Shown here one piece after another: positions 24,846 to 34,094 of a DNA stretch of 39,668 nt. The stretch lies in the NCBI RefSeq assembly GCF_947492965.1, contig NZ_CANLOZ010000017.1, forward strand, positions 1-39,668, read 5' to 3'. The notes under the pieces were generated by a model that did not search any database, had not been told where the DNA came from, and saw only the letters and a list, made by a program, of their open reading frames with translations. This DNA is from an uncultured Aquimarina sp. (GTDB lineage: Bacteria > Bacteroidota > Bacteroidia > Flavobacteriales > Flavobacteriaceae). The position numbers were made by a program, and so were the translations under genes. Each line of letters begins with the position of its first letter. Position 1 is the first letter of the stretch.

Positions 24846-25493
24846 ATGTTTCTCGAAAATACAGTAAATCATAAAGAGCAATTTGGTTGGATAGAGGTGA
24901 TCTGTGGTTCGATGTTTTCGGGTAAGACCGAAGAATTGATCCGTAGACTAAAACGCGCACAATTTGCAAAACAAAAAGTAGAAATTTTTAAACCTGCAAT
25001 AGATGTGCGTTATGATGACGAAATGGTAGTATCTCATGATGCTAATGAAATTCGATCTACTCCTGTTCCCGCTGCAGCGAACATCAGAATTCTAGCAGAC
25101 ACCTGTGATGTGGTTGGTATAGACGAAGCTCAATTTTTTGATGATGAAATAGTAAGCGTTTGTAATGATCTTGCTAATAAAGGTATTCGAGTAATTGTAG
25201 CTGGATTAGATATGGATTTTAAAGGAAATCCTTTCGGACCAATGCCTGCTCTTATGGCAACCGCAGAGTATGTAACAAAAGTACATGCCGTTTGCACACG
25301 TACGGGAAATCTAGCACAGTACAGTTACAGAAAATCCAAAAAGGATGATCTTGTATTGCTTGGAGAAACAGATGAGTATGAACCTTTAAGTCGTGCAGCA
25401 TATTATAAAGCTTCTCTAAAAGAAAAAGTGAAAGGGATAGAGGTAACAGACCCGAAAGAATTAAATAAAAACTCAGAAAAACCAGATGAGTAA
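24846..25493 (+). CDS. tdk: Thymidine kinase (type II)
   Basis: Phosphorylates thymidine with ATP in the salvage pathway. The 215 residues carry the P-loop GSMFSGKTEE (about 21-30), the lid and catalytic base in GIDEAQFF (E94), and AGLDMDFKGNPF. The structural zinc site is degenerate: where most type II kinases have CxxC plus two further Cys, this one has CTRT (C150, T153) and no later Cys pair, only SRAAYYKA. This is a feature I recall from other Bacteroidetes. The stop overlaps the start of alr by eight bases, so the two are translationally coupled. Confidence 0.95.
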   Translation: MFLENTVNHKEQFGWIEVICGSMFSGKTEELIRRLKRAQFAKQKVEIFKPAIDVRYDDEMVVSHDANEIRSTPVPAAANIRILADTCDVVGIDEAQFFDDEIVSVCNDLANKGIRVIVAGLDMDFKGNPFGPMPALMATAEYVTKVHAVCTRTGNLAQYSYRKSKKDDLVLLGETDEYEPLSRAAYYKASLKEKVKGIEVTDPKELNKNSEKPDE

Positions 25494-26598
25494 GGTAAAA
25501 GAAACCGTTCTTGAAATTAATCTGGTTCATCTTACTCATAATTACAACTATCTAAAAAGTAAGCTACAGCCAGAGGTTAAATTATTAGCTGTTGTAAAAG
25601 CTGCTGGTTACGGAAGTGATGCTGTGATAATAGCGAGACATCTCGAAAAAATTGGAGTTGATTATTTCGCTGTTGCCTATGTTTCGGAAGGTATTGCTTT
25701 GCGCGAAGCTGGAATAAAAACACCAATTTTGGTATTACATCCTCAACCCGTAAATTTCGCTTCAGTAATAAAATACAATCTTGAACCAAATATATATAGC
25801 GCTCGAATTTTAAAAGAATTTATTACAGTAGCTGAATCAGAAAATCAAAAAGATTATCCGGTGCATATAAAATTTAATACCGGATTAAATAGGTTAGGTT
25901 TTTGGGAAAATGATGTAGACTATATTATGGATACATTAGAAGCTACGGAAACTATTAAAGTAAAATCGCTCTTCTCTCATCTTGCAGCAAGCGAAGATCA
26001 TGATGAAAAGGAATTTACTATCAATCAAATCAATTCTTTTAAGAAAACATCTTCGGAAATTATTGAAAGGCTAGGATATGAACCTATATTACATCAATGC
26101 AATACTTCGGGAATATTAAACTATCCCGAAGCTCATTTTACAATGGTTCGTACAGGAATTGGTTTATACGGCTACGGAAATGAAGATATTTATGATCGCC
26201 ATCTAAAACCTGTAGCTTCCTTAAAATCTGTTATTTCACAAATTCATACGTTGGAACCAGGAGAAACACTAGGATATAACAGAGCTTATGCTTCTGACGG
26301 ATATACTAAAACTGCTACCATTCCTTTAGGACATGCAGATGGTATTGGCAGACATTATGGAAACAAAAATGGTTTTGTTACCGTAAATGGACAAAAAGCA
26401 TTTATTGTGGGTAATGTATGTATGGATATGATTATGATAGACATTACAGGTATAGATTGCAAAGAAGGAGATGAAGTGATCATTTTTGATAATACCTCTA
26501 CTGCAGCATCTATTGCCGAAAGTGCAGGAACCATCTCTTATGAATTACTTACTGCTATCTCACAAAGAGTAAAACGGGTTATTATCGACAATAATTGA
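25486..26598 (+). CDS. alr: Alanine racemase
   Basis: PLP-dependent racemisation of L- to D-alanine for peptidoglycan. The 370 residues carry the PLP lysine K38 in AVVKAAGYGSD, the RTGIGLYGYG motif, the second-domain Tyr in LGYNRAY, and GNVCMDMIMIDIT. Length is normal. The ATG lies within the last codons of tdk (eight-base overlap), and the gene follows it in one operon. A gap of about 100 bases separates it from mscL. Confidence 0.96.
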   Translation: MSKVKETVLEINLVHLTHNYNYLKSKLQPEVKLLAVVKAAGYGSDAVIIARHLEKIGVDYFAVAYVSEGIALREAGIKTPILVLHPQPVNFASVIKYNLEPNIYSARILKEFITVAESENQKDYPVHIKFNTGLNRLGFWENDVDYIMDTLEATETIKVKSLFSHLAASEDHDEKEFTINQINSFKKTSSEIIERLGYEPILHQCNTSGILNYPEAHFTMVRTGIGLYGYGNEDIYDRHLKPVASLKSVISQIHTLEPGETLGYNRAYASDGYTKTATIPLGHADGIGRHYGNKNGFVTVNGQKAFIVGNVCMDMIMIDITGIDCKEGDEVIIFDNTSTAASIAESAGTISYELLTAISQRVKRVIIDNN

Positions 26599-26698
26599 TC
26601 TTCGTCGAAAAAAAGGCTTTACAGACTATAATTAATACCAAATTTGTTTCTTAATTTTTGTTAAATTAGTAGCATACTAATTATCTAAACTAAATAAA

Positions 26699-27115
26699 AT
26701 GGGATTTTTTAAGGATTTTAAATCTTTCTTACTAAAAGGAGATATCGTGTCATTAGCTACCGCTGTAGTAATTGGAGGAGCATTTAATAAAATTGTAGGT
26801 TCTGCCGTTGCCGATATCATTATGCCAATTGTTGGTATTATAACAGGAGGAACTGATTTTACACAAAAATTCATCGCGTTAGATGGCGGAGAGTATGCTA
26901 ATCTAGCAGCAGCTAAAGAAGCTGGAGCAGCTGTAATGACCTATGGGAATTTAATCCAAGCGATTATAAACTTCATTATAGTGGGTCTTTTTATCTTTAT
27001 CGTTCTTAAAGCTTATGAAAAAAGCAAGAAAAAAGAAGAAGAAGCTCCTGCAGCACCAGCGGGTCCTACTCAGGAAGAATTACTTGCTGAAATTAGAGAT
27101 TTACTTAAAAAATAA
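26699..27115 (+). CDS. mscL: Large-conductance mechanosensitive channel
   Basis: Homopentameric inner-membrane channel that opens on hypo-osmotic shock. The 138-residue protein shows MGFFKDFKSFLLKGDIVSLA, the pore helix TAVVIGGAFNKIVGSAVADI, MPIVGIITGG, a second helix IIVGLFIFIVLKAYEK, and a charged C-terminal bundle ending QEELLAEIRDLLKK. All normal. It has its own terminator at 27172. Confidence 0.95.
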   Translation: MGFFKDFKSFLLKGDIVSLATAVVIGGAFNKIVGSAVADIIMPIVGIITGGTDFTQKFIALDGGEYANLAAAKEAGAAVMTYGNLIQAIINFIIVGLFIFIVLKAYEKSKKKEEEAPAAPAGPTQEELLAEIRDLLKK

Positions 27116-27171
27116 GTCTTTATACCAAATTGAATTATCTATAGCTACCGCTATACTACATATTCTAACTA

Positions 27172-27199
27172 AACCGCTCTCTAAAGGAGCGGTTCTTTT
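27172..27199 (+). terminator. Terminator after mscL
   Basis: AACCGCTC and GAGCGGTT are perfect reverse complements, followed by C and five T. It lies 56 bases past the mscL stop and ahead of asd. Confidence 0.8.
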
Positions 27200-27345
27200 T
27201 ACATTTTGTTTTTTATATAACAAAATGTTTAAATTAATATTATTTCAATAAAAACTATAATTCTATTATAAATAATCTACACCTTTGCTGGAATTAAAAA
27301 AAGACCGATTTTTGTGTCTCTAAAAGTCATTAATAAATAAAGCTG

Positions 27346-28338
27346 ATGAAAGTAGCTGTTGTAGGTGCCACAGGTTTAGTAGGTACCGTAATGTTAAAAG
27401 TATTAGAAGAACGTAATTTCCCTGTATCAGAATTAATTCCTGTTGCCTCAGAAAGATCTGTAGGAAAAAAAATATCTTATAAAGATCAAGAATATACGGT
27501 TGTTGGTCTTGCCACTGCTGTAGAAATGAAACCTGATGTGGCTTTATTTTCTGCCGGAGGCAGTACTTCTTTAGAATGGGCTCCTAAATTTGCTGAAGCA
27601 GGAATTACTGTAATCGATAATTCTTCTGCTTGGAGAATGGATCCTACTAAAAAATTAGTGGTACCAGAAATTAATGCAAAAGATCTAACTAAAGACGATA
27701 AGATTATTGCTAATCCTAATTGTTCTACCATACAATTAGTAATGGCACTTGGTCCATTACACTCAAAATATGGAATCAAGCGTGCTATTATATCCACGTA
27801 TCAGTCTATCACTGGTACTGGAGTAAAAGCTGTGCAACAATTAGAAAATGAATATGCTGGCGAAAAAGGAGAAATGGCGTATCCTTATCCAATACATCGA
27901 AACGCAATTCCACATTGTGATGTGTTCCAGGAAAATGGATATACTAAAGAAGAGATGAAGCTCGTGAATGAGACTCAAAAAATTCTTGATGACAGAACCA
28001 TTGCTGTAACCGCAACTGCTATTCGTATCCCAGTGGTTGGAGGACATAGCGAAAGTGTAAACCTTGAGTTTGAAAATGAATTTCAAGAAAGTGATATTCG
28101 TAAAATTTTAAGTGATACTTCTGGCGTAACAGTACAAGATAATCCAGATACGAATACGTACCCAATGCCGATTTATGCAGAAGGAAAAAATGATGTTTTT
28201 GTTGGAAGAATTAGAAGGGATCACTCCAGAGAAAATGCTTTAAACATGTGGATTGTAGCTGATAACCTTAGAAAAGGAGCTGCTACTAATGCTGTTCAAA
28301 TTGGAGAATACCTGGTAGAAAATGAATTAATAGGTTAA
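27346..28338 (+). CDS. asd: Aspartate-semialdehyde dehydrogenase
   Basis: NADPH-dependent reduction of aspartyl phosphate to aspartate semialdehyde, feeding lysine, diaminopimelate, threonine and methionine. The 330-residue product has the N-terminal Rossmann loop VVGATGLVG, the catalytic Cys C126 in NPNCSTIQL, the GTGVKAVQQL strand, and the VVGGHSESVNLE motif with the acid-base His. Length is normal. It is monocistronic, closed by the strong hairpin at 28359. Confidence 0.96.
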   Translation: MKVAVVGATGLVGTVMLKVLEERNFPVSELIPVASERSVGKKISYKDQEYTVVGLATAVEMKPDVALFSAGGSTSLEWAPKFAEAGITVIDNSSAWRMDPTKKLVVPEINAKDLTKDDKIIANPNCSTIQLVMALGPLHSKYGIKRAIISTYQSITGTGVKAVQQLENEYAGEKGEMAYPYPIHRNAIPHCDVFQENGYTKEEMKLVNETQKILDDRTIAVTATAIRIPVVGGHSESVNLEFENEFQESDIRKILSDTSGVTVQDNPDTNTYPMPIYAEGKNDVFVGRIRRDHSRENALNMWIVADNLRKGAATNAVQIGEYLVENELIG

Positions 28339-28358
28339 ATAACCAACTATTTTTATAA

Positions 28359-28398
28359 AAAACCCTTGTTATGATTCTATAACAAGGGTTTTCTTTTT
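28359..28398. terminator. Bidirectional terminator between asd and the M14 gene
   Basis: AAAACCCTTGTTAT and ATAACAAGGGTTTT form a perfect 14-bp stem with a six-base loop, followed by CTTTTTCT on the plus strand. It separates two convergent genes and would stop transcription from both sides. Confidence 0.85.
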
Positions 28399-28415
28399 CT
28401 ACTAATATAAGTCTC

Positions 28416-30962
28416 TTATTCTCTTACATTCGGAACATAAACATGTTTCCCAAAAAATAAAGCATTCAGGAATAAACGATCTGTACCATACCATGATCCC
28501 CTGAAATTAGGATTATCTGCAAATAAAATTACTCTACCACTTCCTATACTACTTACTACAATAGAGGCAGAAGGTTTCAAATAATTCTCATAATTATTGC
28601 TAGAGATATACCCATCGATATGTGCATTTTCTGTGTATTTAGCTACCGTAGCATAAGGATTCTTACTAGGAGTAATAAAAACCGAATTATTCTTGTAAAC
28701 AGGAACTGATTTATTTCTATAACCAAAACCTAATGGATGCGTTATATCCAAATCAACTTCGAAAATAGCTCCTCCTACACGCTCACTACCAATATTTTCA
28801 CCTGCGTCTACATATGGCAATCGTTTTGTGACTTTTTGTTTAGTGCTATCTTTTGCTTTCGTAGTAAGCACTTCACTCACCATTTTCTTATCGATAGCCC
28901 ATTTAGAAGCATTACCAATAGTAACCAAGGTGTTTCCATAAGAAACCCACTCTTTTATCCTTTTCTGCTGAAGAGAATCTAATTGATGGTATCTTCCAGA
29001 GACCATTACTAATGTATTATAGTCCTTTAATGGCACAGAATTAAACATATTTAATTTTAGCTTAGTAATAGGCATATGAACTCTTGTGTCCAATAGATGC
29101 CATACTTCACCTGCTTCATAAGAGTATACACCATCTCCTATTAGCAATAAGGCCTTTGGTGTATCCAATTTTCTAAAATTACCACTTCCTAAATCAATTC
29201 CTGAAGTACTAAATCCGGTTTCCGTACTATAGATTGGTACATTAAATTTTTCCTGAGCATTTTTTAAAATACGAAACACTTCATCATTATTCTTTTTCTG
29301 TTTGCTTACTGGAATAAGAATACTTCCATAATTAAAACTCCTATTTCCTTCAGAAGTTTTGATGGTAAAAGGTTTAAAAGCTGATGCAACAAGCAATCCT
29401 TTAGATTGCATATAATATAAAGCTGCTGAGGCATTATAATCGTCCCAATCTAAAATATAGGCATAGTTGGATTTTGAAAAATTCGAAGTTTTTACAATTC
29501 CATCGGTACTTGTTACTTCAGCTCCGGTACGTAAGGACTTTACTCCTTTGTATTTCATATTGTAAAAATTAGCTAAACTCCAAGCAGAAGCATCATAAAA
29601 AACGCTATCTCTATATTTATTATAAGTTTCAAAAACAGTTTGTACCATTCTCTTTTGAGGTTGTTTTACAGGAACAACATATCGATCACCGCTCTTATAT
29701 ACCTTGATTTTATGAAGTAATAATTTATCTATAAAAGCTTTGTTCCGATTTTGATCATAAAGGTCTCCAAATTCATATCCTGCAAAACCATTTTTAGAAG
29801 TCCCAACTTCCGAAGATTTAAAAAAGTCTTGCTGATATTTACGCAAAGTCGCTTTATTCTCTACTGCAGCTTTTATGGTTGCCATGCTAGAAACGTACTG
29901 ATTACGAATCGTGAAAGGAAAGGAAATGGTGCCATATTGGGTTTTTTGCAAATGACCTCTGGAACTTGCCTGTTCAAACAGCAAAGCTAAAGCGCCTTGC
30001 AAATCCGGATAAGAAGATCCATAACCAGGATATGTTCCGTCGAATGCTTCTTTGGTAAAATAAAAAGATCCTATTCGATCCAAAGCACTCGAAAAATAAG
30101 GTGCAAATAGATTATTTAAATCTTCATAATTTTCTTTAGGCATTATGGGATCCAAAGAACCAATTGGCTTCATGGGTTCGAAAAAATAGGTGCTATTTGT
30201 ACCCATCTCATGGAAATCCGTTACTACATTAGGATACCATTCGTGATACCAGGTTAATTTTCCACGACTTTCTGGATGAATTCCTAATAACCAATCTCTA
30301 TTAAGATCAAACCAATAATGATTAGTTCTTCCACGGGGCCAAGTTTCATTATGCTCTGCATCGAAAGGATCACTTACCAACGGTGACCCTTTAAACTGGT
30401 TCGCCCATTGCGTATGTCGATCGCGTCCATCCGGATTTATAGTCGGATCAATAAATACAACTGCATTCTCTAAATACGTTTGTACTTCTGGGCTATTAGA
30501 TGCCACTAATGTATATGCTGTTAGTAATGCTGCTTCGCCACCAGAGGGCTCATTTCCATGAACATTATATCCTAATTGTATAAAAACTGGCACCTCATTA
30601 TAATTAGTAGGATTGTTTGCAGGTTTTGTAAAAGCTAAATGCTTTTTTTTAAGATCCTCTAGGTTATTTAAGTTTTTTGGTTTGGAAATAGTGAGTATGA
30701 TCAATTTTCTATTCTCATAAGTTTTCCCATAGGTTTGTATAGATGCCCGATCGGATAATTCCGCCAATTTGGTGAAATAGGCTACAATTTGATCATGTCT
30801 GGTGTGCTGATCTCCTATTGGGTATCCCAAAAACTCTTCGGGTGTAGGAATTTCAGATAAAAAAGGCGCTTTATCTTTCAAAAAATAGTCTTGCCCAAAT
30901 GTGGGAAATGACACTAAAACATAGATCAAAGAAGTGAGTACTAGAAGTTGTGTGAGCTTCAT
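28416..30962 (-). CDS. Secreted M14-family zinc carboxypeptidase
   Basis: An 848-residue secreted protein. Signal peptide about 1-24 (hydrophobic LLVLTSLIYVLVSFPTFG). The M14 domain spans about 50-400: HxxE zinc motif H135-x-x-E138 (YNVHGNEPSGGE), INPDGRDRHTQW, and later FDLNRDW. The remaining 400 residues form a further region with GATase-like segments (PKALLLIGDGVYSYEAGEVW, LVMVSGRYHQLDS). It has no C-terminal sorting domain. Relatives are large periplasmic or outer-membrane peptidases of Bacteroidetes. Upstream it has a promoter-like pair at 31009-31038. Confidence 0.88.
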   Translation of the reverse strand: MKLTQLLVLTSLIYVLVSFPTFGQDYFLKDKAPFLSEIPTPEEFLGYPIGDQHTRHDQIVAYFTKLAELSDRASIQTYGKTYENRKLIILTISKPKNLNNLEDLKKKHLAFTKPANNPTNYNEVPVFIQLGYNVHGNEPSGGEAALLTAYTLVASNSPEVQTYLENAVVFIDPTINPDGRDRHTQWANQFKGSPLVSDPFDAEHNETWPRGRTNHYWFDLNRDWLLGIHPESRGKLTWYHEWYPNVVTDFHEMGTNSTYFFEPMKPIGSLDPIMPKENYEDLNNLFAPYFSSALDRIGSFYFTKEAFDGTYPGYGSSYPDLQGALALLFEQASSRGHLQKTQYGTISFPFTIRNQYVSSMATIKAAVENKATLRKYQQDFFKSSEVGTSKNGFAGYEFGDLYDQNRNKAFIDKLLLHKIKVYKSGDRYVVPVKQPQKRMVQTVFETYNKYRDSVFYDASAWSLANFYNMKYKGVKSLRTGAEVTSTDGIVKTSNFSKSNYAYILDWDDYNASAALYYMQSKGLLVASAFKPFTIKTSEGNRSFNYGSILIPVSKQKKNNDEVFRILKNAQEKFNVPIYSTETGFSTSGIDLGSGNFRKLDTPKALLLIGDGVYSYEAGEVWHLLDTRVHMPITKLKLNMFNSVPLKDYNTLVMVSGRYHQLDSLQQKRIKEWVSYGNTLVTIGNASKWAIDKKMVSEVLTTKAKDSTKQKVTKRLPYVDAGENIGSERVGGAIFEVDLDITHPLGFGYRNKSVPVYKNNSVFITPSKNPYATVAKYTENAHIDGYISSNNYENYLKPSASIVVSSIGSGRVILFADNPNFRGSWYGTDRLFLNALFFGKHVYVPNVRE

Positions 30963-31008
30963 TATAGTAGTATTAAAAATTAAGTTAATTAGTTCTTTTT
31001 CAGAAAGT

Positions 31009-31038
31009 GTAAGATATTTTTTTAGCTCGGGTTTTCAA
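31009..31038 (-). promoter_or_regulatory. Promoter candidate for the M14 gene
   Basis: On the minus strand TTG (31036-31038) is followed after 19 bases by TATCTTAC (31009-31016), close to the Bacteroidetes pattern TTG, spacer, TAnnTTTG. It is about 45 bases before the start at 30962. The last two bases of the box differ from the pattern. Confidence 0.35.
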
Positions 31039-31105
31039 CAACATTTGTAAGGTTTTTAACATTTCTCCTTCTAATACCTCAACTTAATCATAAATAAATA
31101 CAACA

Positions 31106-31477
31106 ATGAATACTAAAATAATTTTAGCCCTAAGAATATTATTAGGAGCCTTATTGATCATTTTTGGAAGTAATAAATTTATAGGCTTTTTGCCAGATTT
31201 TGAATTTGCCAATCCAGAAGCTGGTGTTCTTTTTGGAGCATTAGCCAATAGTTATATTCTTAAAACTGTTGGACTCATAGAAATCCTAGTTGGTCTTTTA
31301 TTAGTAAGCAAAAAAGCAGCACCATTTGCTTTGGTACTAATGGCGCCAATCTCTGTAAATATTATATTATTTCATGCTACTTTAGATCCAGCAAATATAG
31401 GCCCTGGAGCATTTGTTTTTCTTGCGAATGCTTTTTTGATATACAAGAATTGGAATGCTTACAAAAGTATGTTCTAA
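31106..31477 (+). CDS. DoxX-family membrane protein
   Basis: A 123-residue protein with four membrane segments (IILALRILLGALLIIFGSNK, YILKTVGLIEILVGLLLV, FALVLMAPISVNIILFHAT, GAFVFLANAFLIYKNW), the pattern of the DoxX family. No catalytic residues are identifiable. It is unrelated in detail to the DoxX-like protein at 23471. Divergent from the M14 gene; a candidate structured RNA follows it. Confidence 0.8.
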   Translation: MNTKIILALRILLGALLIIFGSNKFIGFLPDFEFANPEAGVLFGALANSYILKTVGLIEILVGLLLVSKKAAPFALVLMAPISVNIILFHATLDPANIGPGAFVFLANAFLIYKNWNAYKSMF

Positions 31478-31535
31478 TCAACTACTTATAAACTTTTTAC
31501 TAGTATAAAAGTAATTTTTTTCGTTTCTTAGAGGA

Positions 31536-31643
31536 CGGAATTTTCCGACTGCTCTACTACAATGATCAACCGAGTTGCTAAACCCCAAAGCAACGCTTTA
31601 AATGTGTAATCACTATATGATCGTCGTTAGAGCAGTTTTTTTA
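31536..31643 (+). ncRNA. Candidate structured RNA ending in a T run
   Basis: In the 269-base gap between the DoxX-like gene and the S9 peptidase. A hairpin CGGAA/TTCCG (31536-31547) is followed by a long imperfect helix: ACTGCTCTA (31548-31556) with TAGAGCAGT (31628-31636), continuing after a two-base bulge and one mismatch through ATGATCA (31562-31568) with TGATCGT (31618-31624). Inside are a hairpin GTTGC/GCAAC with an 11-base loop (31574-31594) and a weak GTG/CAC hairpin. A TTTTTTT run follows the outer helix. The pairing spans about 90 bases, so it is not a simple terminator. It could be a small RNA, or a riboswitch or attenuator before the S9 gene. I cannot match it to a known class. Confidence 0.4.
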
Positions 31644-31746
31644 TATTTTATTTAGCACTTTTCGGGAATAAGTTTTAATAGTTTTGTGACTTGCCTACCC
31701 TTTTGTTTAAGTACTATTATAGTATGAATTTATAAATTAGCTCATC

Positions 31747-33915
31747 ATGAAAAAAACTTTCTTATTAGTTTGTTCGATTGTATCTTTAATTGGATGCAAA
31801 AACGAATCAAAAGAAGAAACTACAAAAACCACGATTGCATTGAATTATCCAGAAACTAAAAAAGTCGATACAGTAGACACCTATTTCGAAACAGAAGTTA
31901 AAGACCCTTACCGATGGTTAGAAGATGATAGAAGTAAAGAAACTGAAGATTGGGTTAGCGAACAAAACAAGGTTACTTTTGGATATTTAGATAATATTCC
32001 TTTCAGAGATCAACTAAAAAAACGTCTTTCTAGTTTGTGGAATTACGAAAAAGTAGGAGCTCCATTTAAGGAAGGTGATTATAGTTATTTTTATAAAAAC
32101 GATGGTTTACAAAATCAATATGTAATTTATAGATTTAAAGAAGAAGGTGATACACCTGAAGTTTTTTTAGATCCAAATACTTTTAGCAAAGATGGAACTA
32201 CTTCTTTAGGAGGTATTAGTTTTTCTGAAAACGGGAAATTACTGGCCTATTCTATTTCTGAAGGTGGTAGTGACTGGAGAAAAGTCATTGTTAAAGATGT
32301 AGAAACCAAAGAAATTGTAGAAGACACTCTTGTAGATGTCAAATTCTCCGGAATGTCATGGAAAGGAAATGAAGGTTTTTATTATTCTAGCTATGATAAG
32401 CCTGAGGGAAGTGAGTTATCCGCTAAAACAGATCAACATAAAGTTTACTATCACAAACTAGGAACTCCACAAAAAGAAGATCAACTCATATTTGGTGGAA
32501 CACCAGAAGAAAAACATCGTTATATCGGTGGAAATGTTACTAAAGATAATCGTTACCTGATTATTTCTGCAAGTACATCTACTTCTGGAAACAAGCTTTT
32601 TATAAAAGACCTTACGAAACCTAATAGTAAATTAGTTACTATTTTAGATAATACAGAAAGTGATACTTATATCATAGAAAATGTTGGATCTAAACTTTTC
32701 TTAGTAACCAATTTAAATGCACCGAATAGAAGAATCGTAACTGTTGACGCTGCTAATCCTACTCCAGAAAACTGGAAAGACTTTATTCCTGAGACAGAAA
32801 ATGTATTGAGCCCTAGTAAAGGTGGTGGATATTTCTTTGCAGAATATATGGTAGATGCAGTATCCAAAGTTTTACAATATGATTATGAAGGCAAATTAGT
32901 TCGCGATGTTGAGCTACCAGGTGTAGGAAGCGTTGGAGGTTTCGGAGCTAAAAAAGAAGAAAAAGAACTATATTATTCTTTTACGAATTATAAAACTCCA
33001 GGAAGCATCTATAAATATAATATTGCTGAAGGTACTTCTGAGTTATACCGTAAACCTAAAATAGATTTTAATCCAGACGATTACGAAAGTAAACAAGTAT
33101 TTTATAATTCTAAAGATGGTACTAAAGTTCCTATGATTATTACCTATAAAAAAGGAACAGAACTTACAGGAAAAAATCCAACCATTTTATATGGATATGG
33201 TGGTTTTAATATCTCTCTTACTCCTTCCTTTAGCATCGCTAATGCAGTATGGATGGAGCAAGGCGGTATCTATGCGGTAGCAAATCTAAGAGGTGGTGGT
33301 GAATACGGTAAAAAATGGCATGTAGCTGGAACTAAAATGCAGAAACAAAATGTATTTGATGACTTTATTGCGGCTGCAGAATATTTAATCGAAAACAAAT
33401 ATACTTCTAGTGATTATCTAGCGATACGAGGAGGTTCTAATGGTGGATTATTAGTAGGAGCAACAATGACACAACGCCCAGATTTAATGAAAGTAGCTTT
33501 ACCTGCTGTGGGAGTTCTAGACATGTTACGCTATCATACCTTTACTGCTGGTGCTGGTTGGGCGTATGATTATGGAACCGCAGAAGACGACAAACAAATG
33601 TTTGAATACCTAAAAGGATACTCTCCTGTACACAATGTAAAAGAAGGTGTATCCTATCCAGCAACAATGGTTACCACTGGAGATCATGATGACCGTGTAG
33701 TACCTGCACATTCTTTTAAGTTTGCTGCAGAACTACAGGCTAAACAAAAGGGTTCGAATCCTACCTTGATCAGAATTGAAACCAATGCAGGTCATGGAGC
33801 AGGAACACCTGTAAAAAAGACCATAGAACAATATGCTGATATTTTTAGCTTTACGCTTTTTAATATGGGATATGAAGTTTTACCAGAACAAGTAAATGAA
33901 GAAGTAAAAGGATAA
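31747..33915 (+). CDS. Prolyl oligopeptidase family lipoprotein (S9A)
   Basis: A 722-residue serine peptidase that cleaves short peptides after proline. Lipobox LIGC (C17) predicts anchoring to a membrane in the envelope, followed by KNESKEETT. The propeller domain covers about 45-440 and the catalytic alpha/beta-hydrolase domain about 450-715. The triad is S564 (RGGSNGG), D648 (GDHDDRVVP) and H683 (NAGHGAGT). Residues 56-60 YRWLE match the family N-terminus. Length is standard for S9A. It is followed by a terminator at 33947. Confidence 0.94.
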   Translation: MKKTFLLVCSIVSLIGCKNESKEETTKTTIALNYPETKKVDTVDTYFETEVKDPYRWLEDDRSKETEDWVSEQNKVTFGYLDNIPFRDQLKKRLSSLWNYEKVGAPFKEGDYSYFYKNDGLQNQYVIYRFKEEGDTPEVFLDPNTFSKDGTTSLGGISFSENGKLLAYSISEGGSDWRKVIVKDVETKEIVEDTLVDVKFSGMSWKGNEGFYYSSYDKPEGSELSAKTDQHKVYYHKLGTPQKEDQLIFGGTPEEKHRYIGGNVTKDNRYLIISASTSTSGNKLFIKDLTKPNSKLVTILDNTESDTYIIENVGSKLFLVTNLNAPNRRIVTVDAANPTPENWKDFIPETENVLSPSKGGGYFFAEYMVDAVSKVLQYDYEGKLVRDVELPGVGSVGGFGAKKEEKELYYSFTNYKTPGSIYKYNIAEGTSELYRKPKIDFNPDDYESKQVFYNSKDGTKVPMIITYKKGTELTGKNPTILYGYGGFNISLTPSFSIANAVWMEQGGIYAVANLRGGGEYGKKWHVAGTKMQKQNVFDDFIAAAEYLIENKYTSSDYLAIRGGSNGGLLVGATMTQRPDLMKVALPAVGVLDMLRYHTFTAGAGWAYDYGTAEDDKQMFEYLKGYSPVHNVKEGVSYPATMVTTGDHDDRVVPAHSFKFAAELQAKQKGSNPTLIRIETNAGHGAGTPVKKTIEQYADIFSFTLFNMGYEVLPEQVNEEVKG

Positions 33916-33946
33916 AACCTATTAATTATTCTCTATAAAAATAAAG

Positions 33947-33979
33947 AATCCGTTTTCTAAAAAGAAACGGATTTTTTTA
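33947..33979 (+). terminator. Terminator after the S9 peptidase
   Basis: AATCCGTTT (33947-33955) and AAACGGATT (33965-33973) pair perfectly around nine bases and are followed by a T run. Confidence 0.85.
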
Positions 33980-34094
33980 TTGAAGTTATTTATATTTGAA
34001 ATAAGCCGTAAAAATTAGGGCAAACACACCTTGAATGATTTTTTGGTGATTCCATCTGACAACCAAAAAACAACACATATAAAACAGATGAAAT

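Noticed and set aside
31536..31643. 6S RNA or SAM-II riboswitch identity for the structured RNA
   Set aside because: The internal loop is too lopsided for 6S, and the order of the pairing elements does not fit SAM-II. I could not support a known class.
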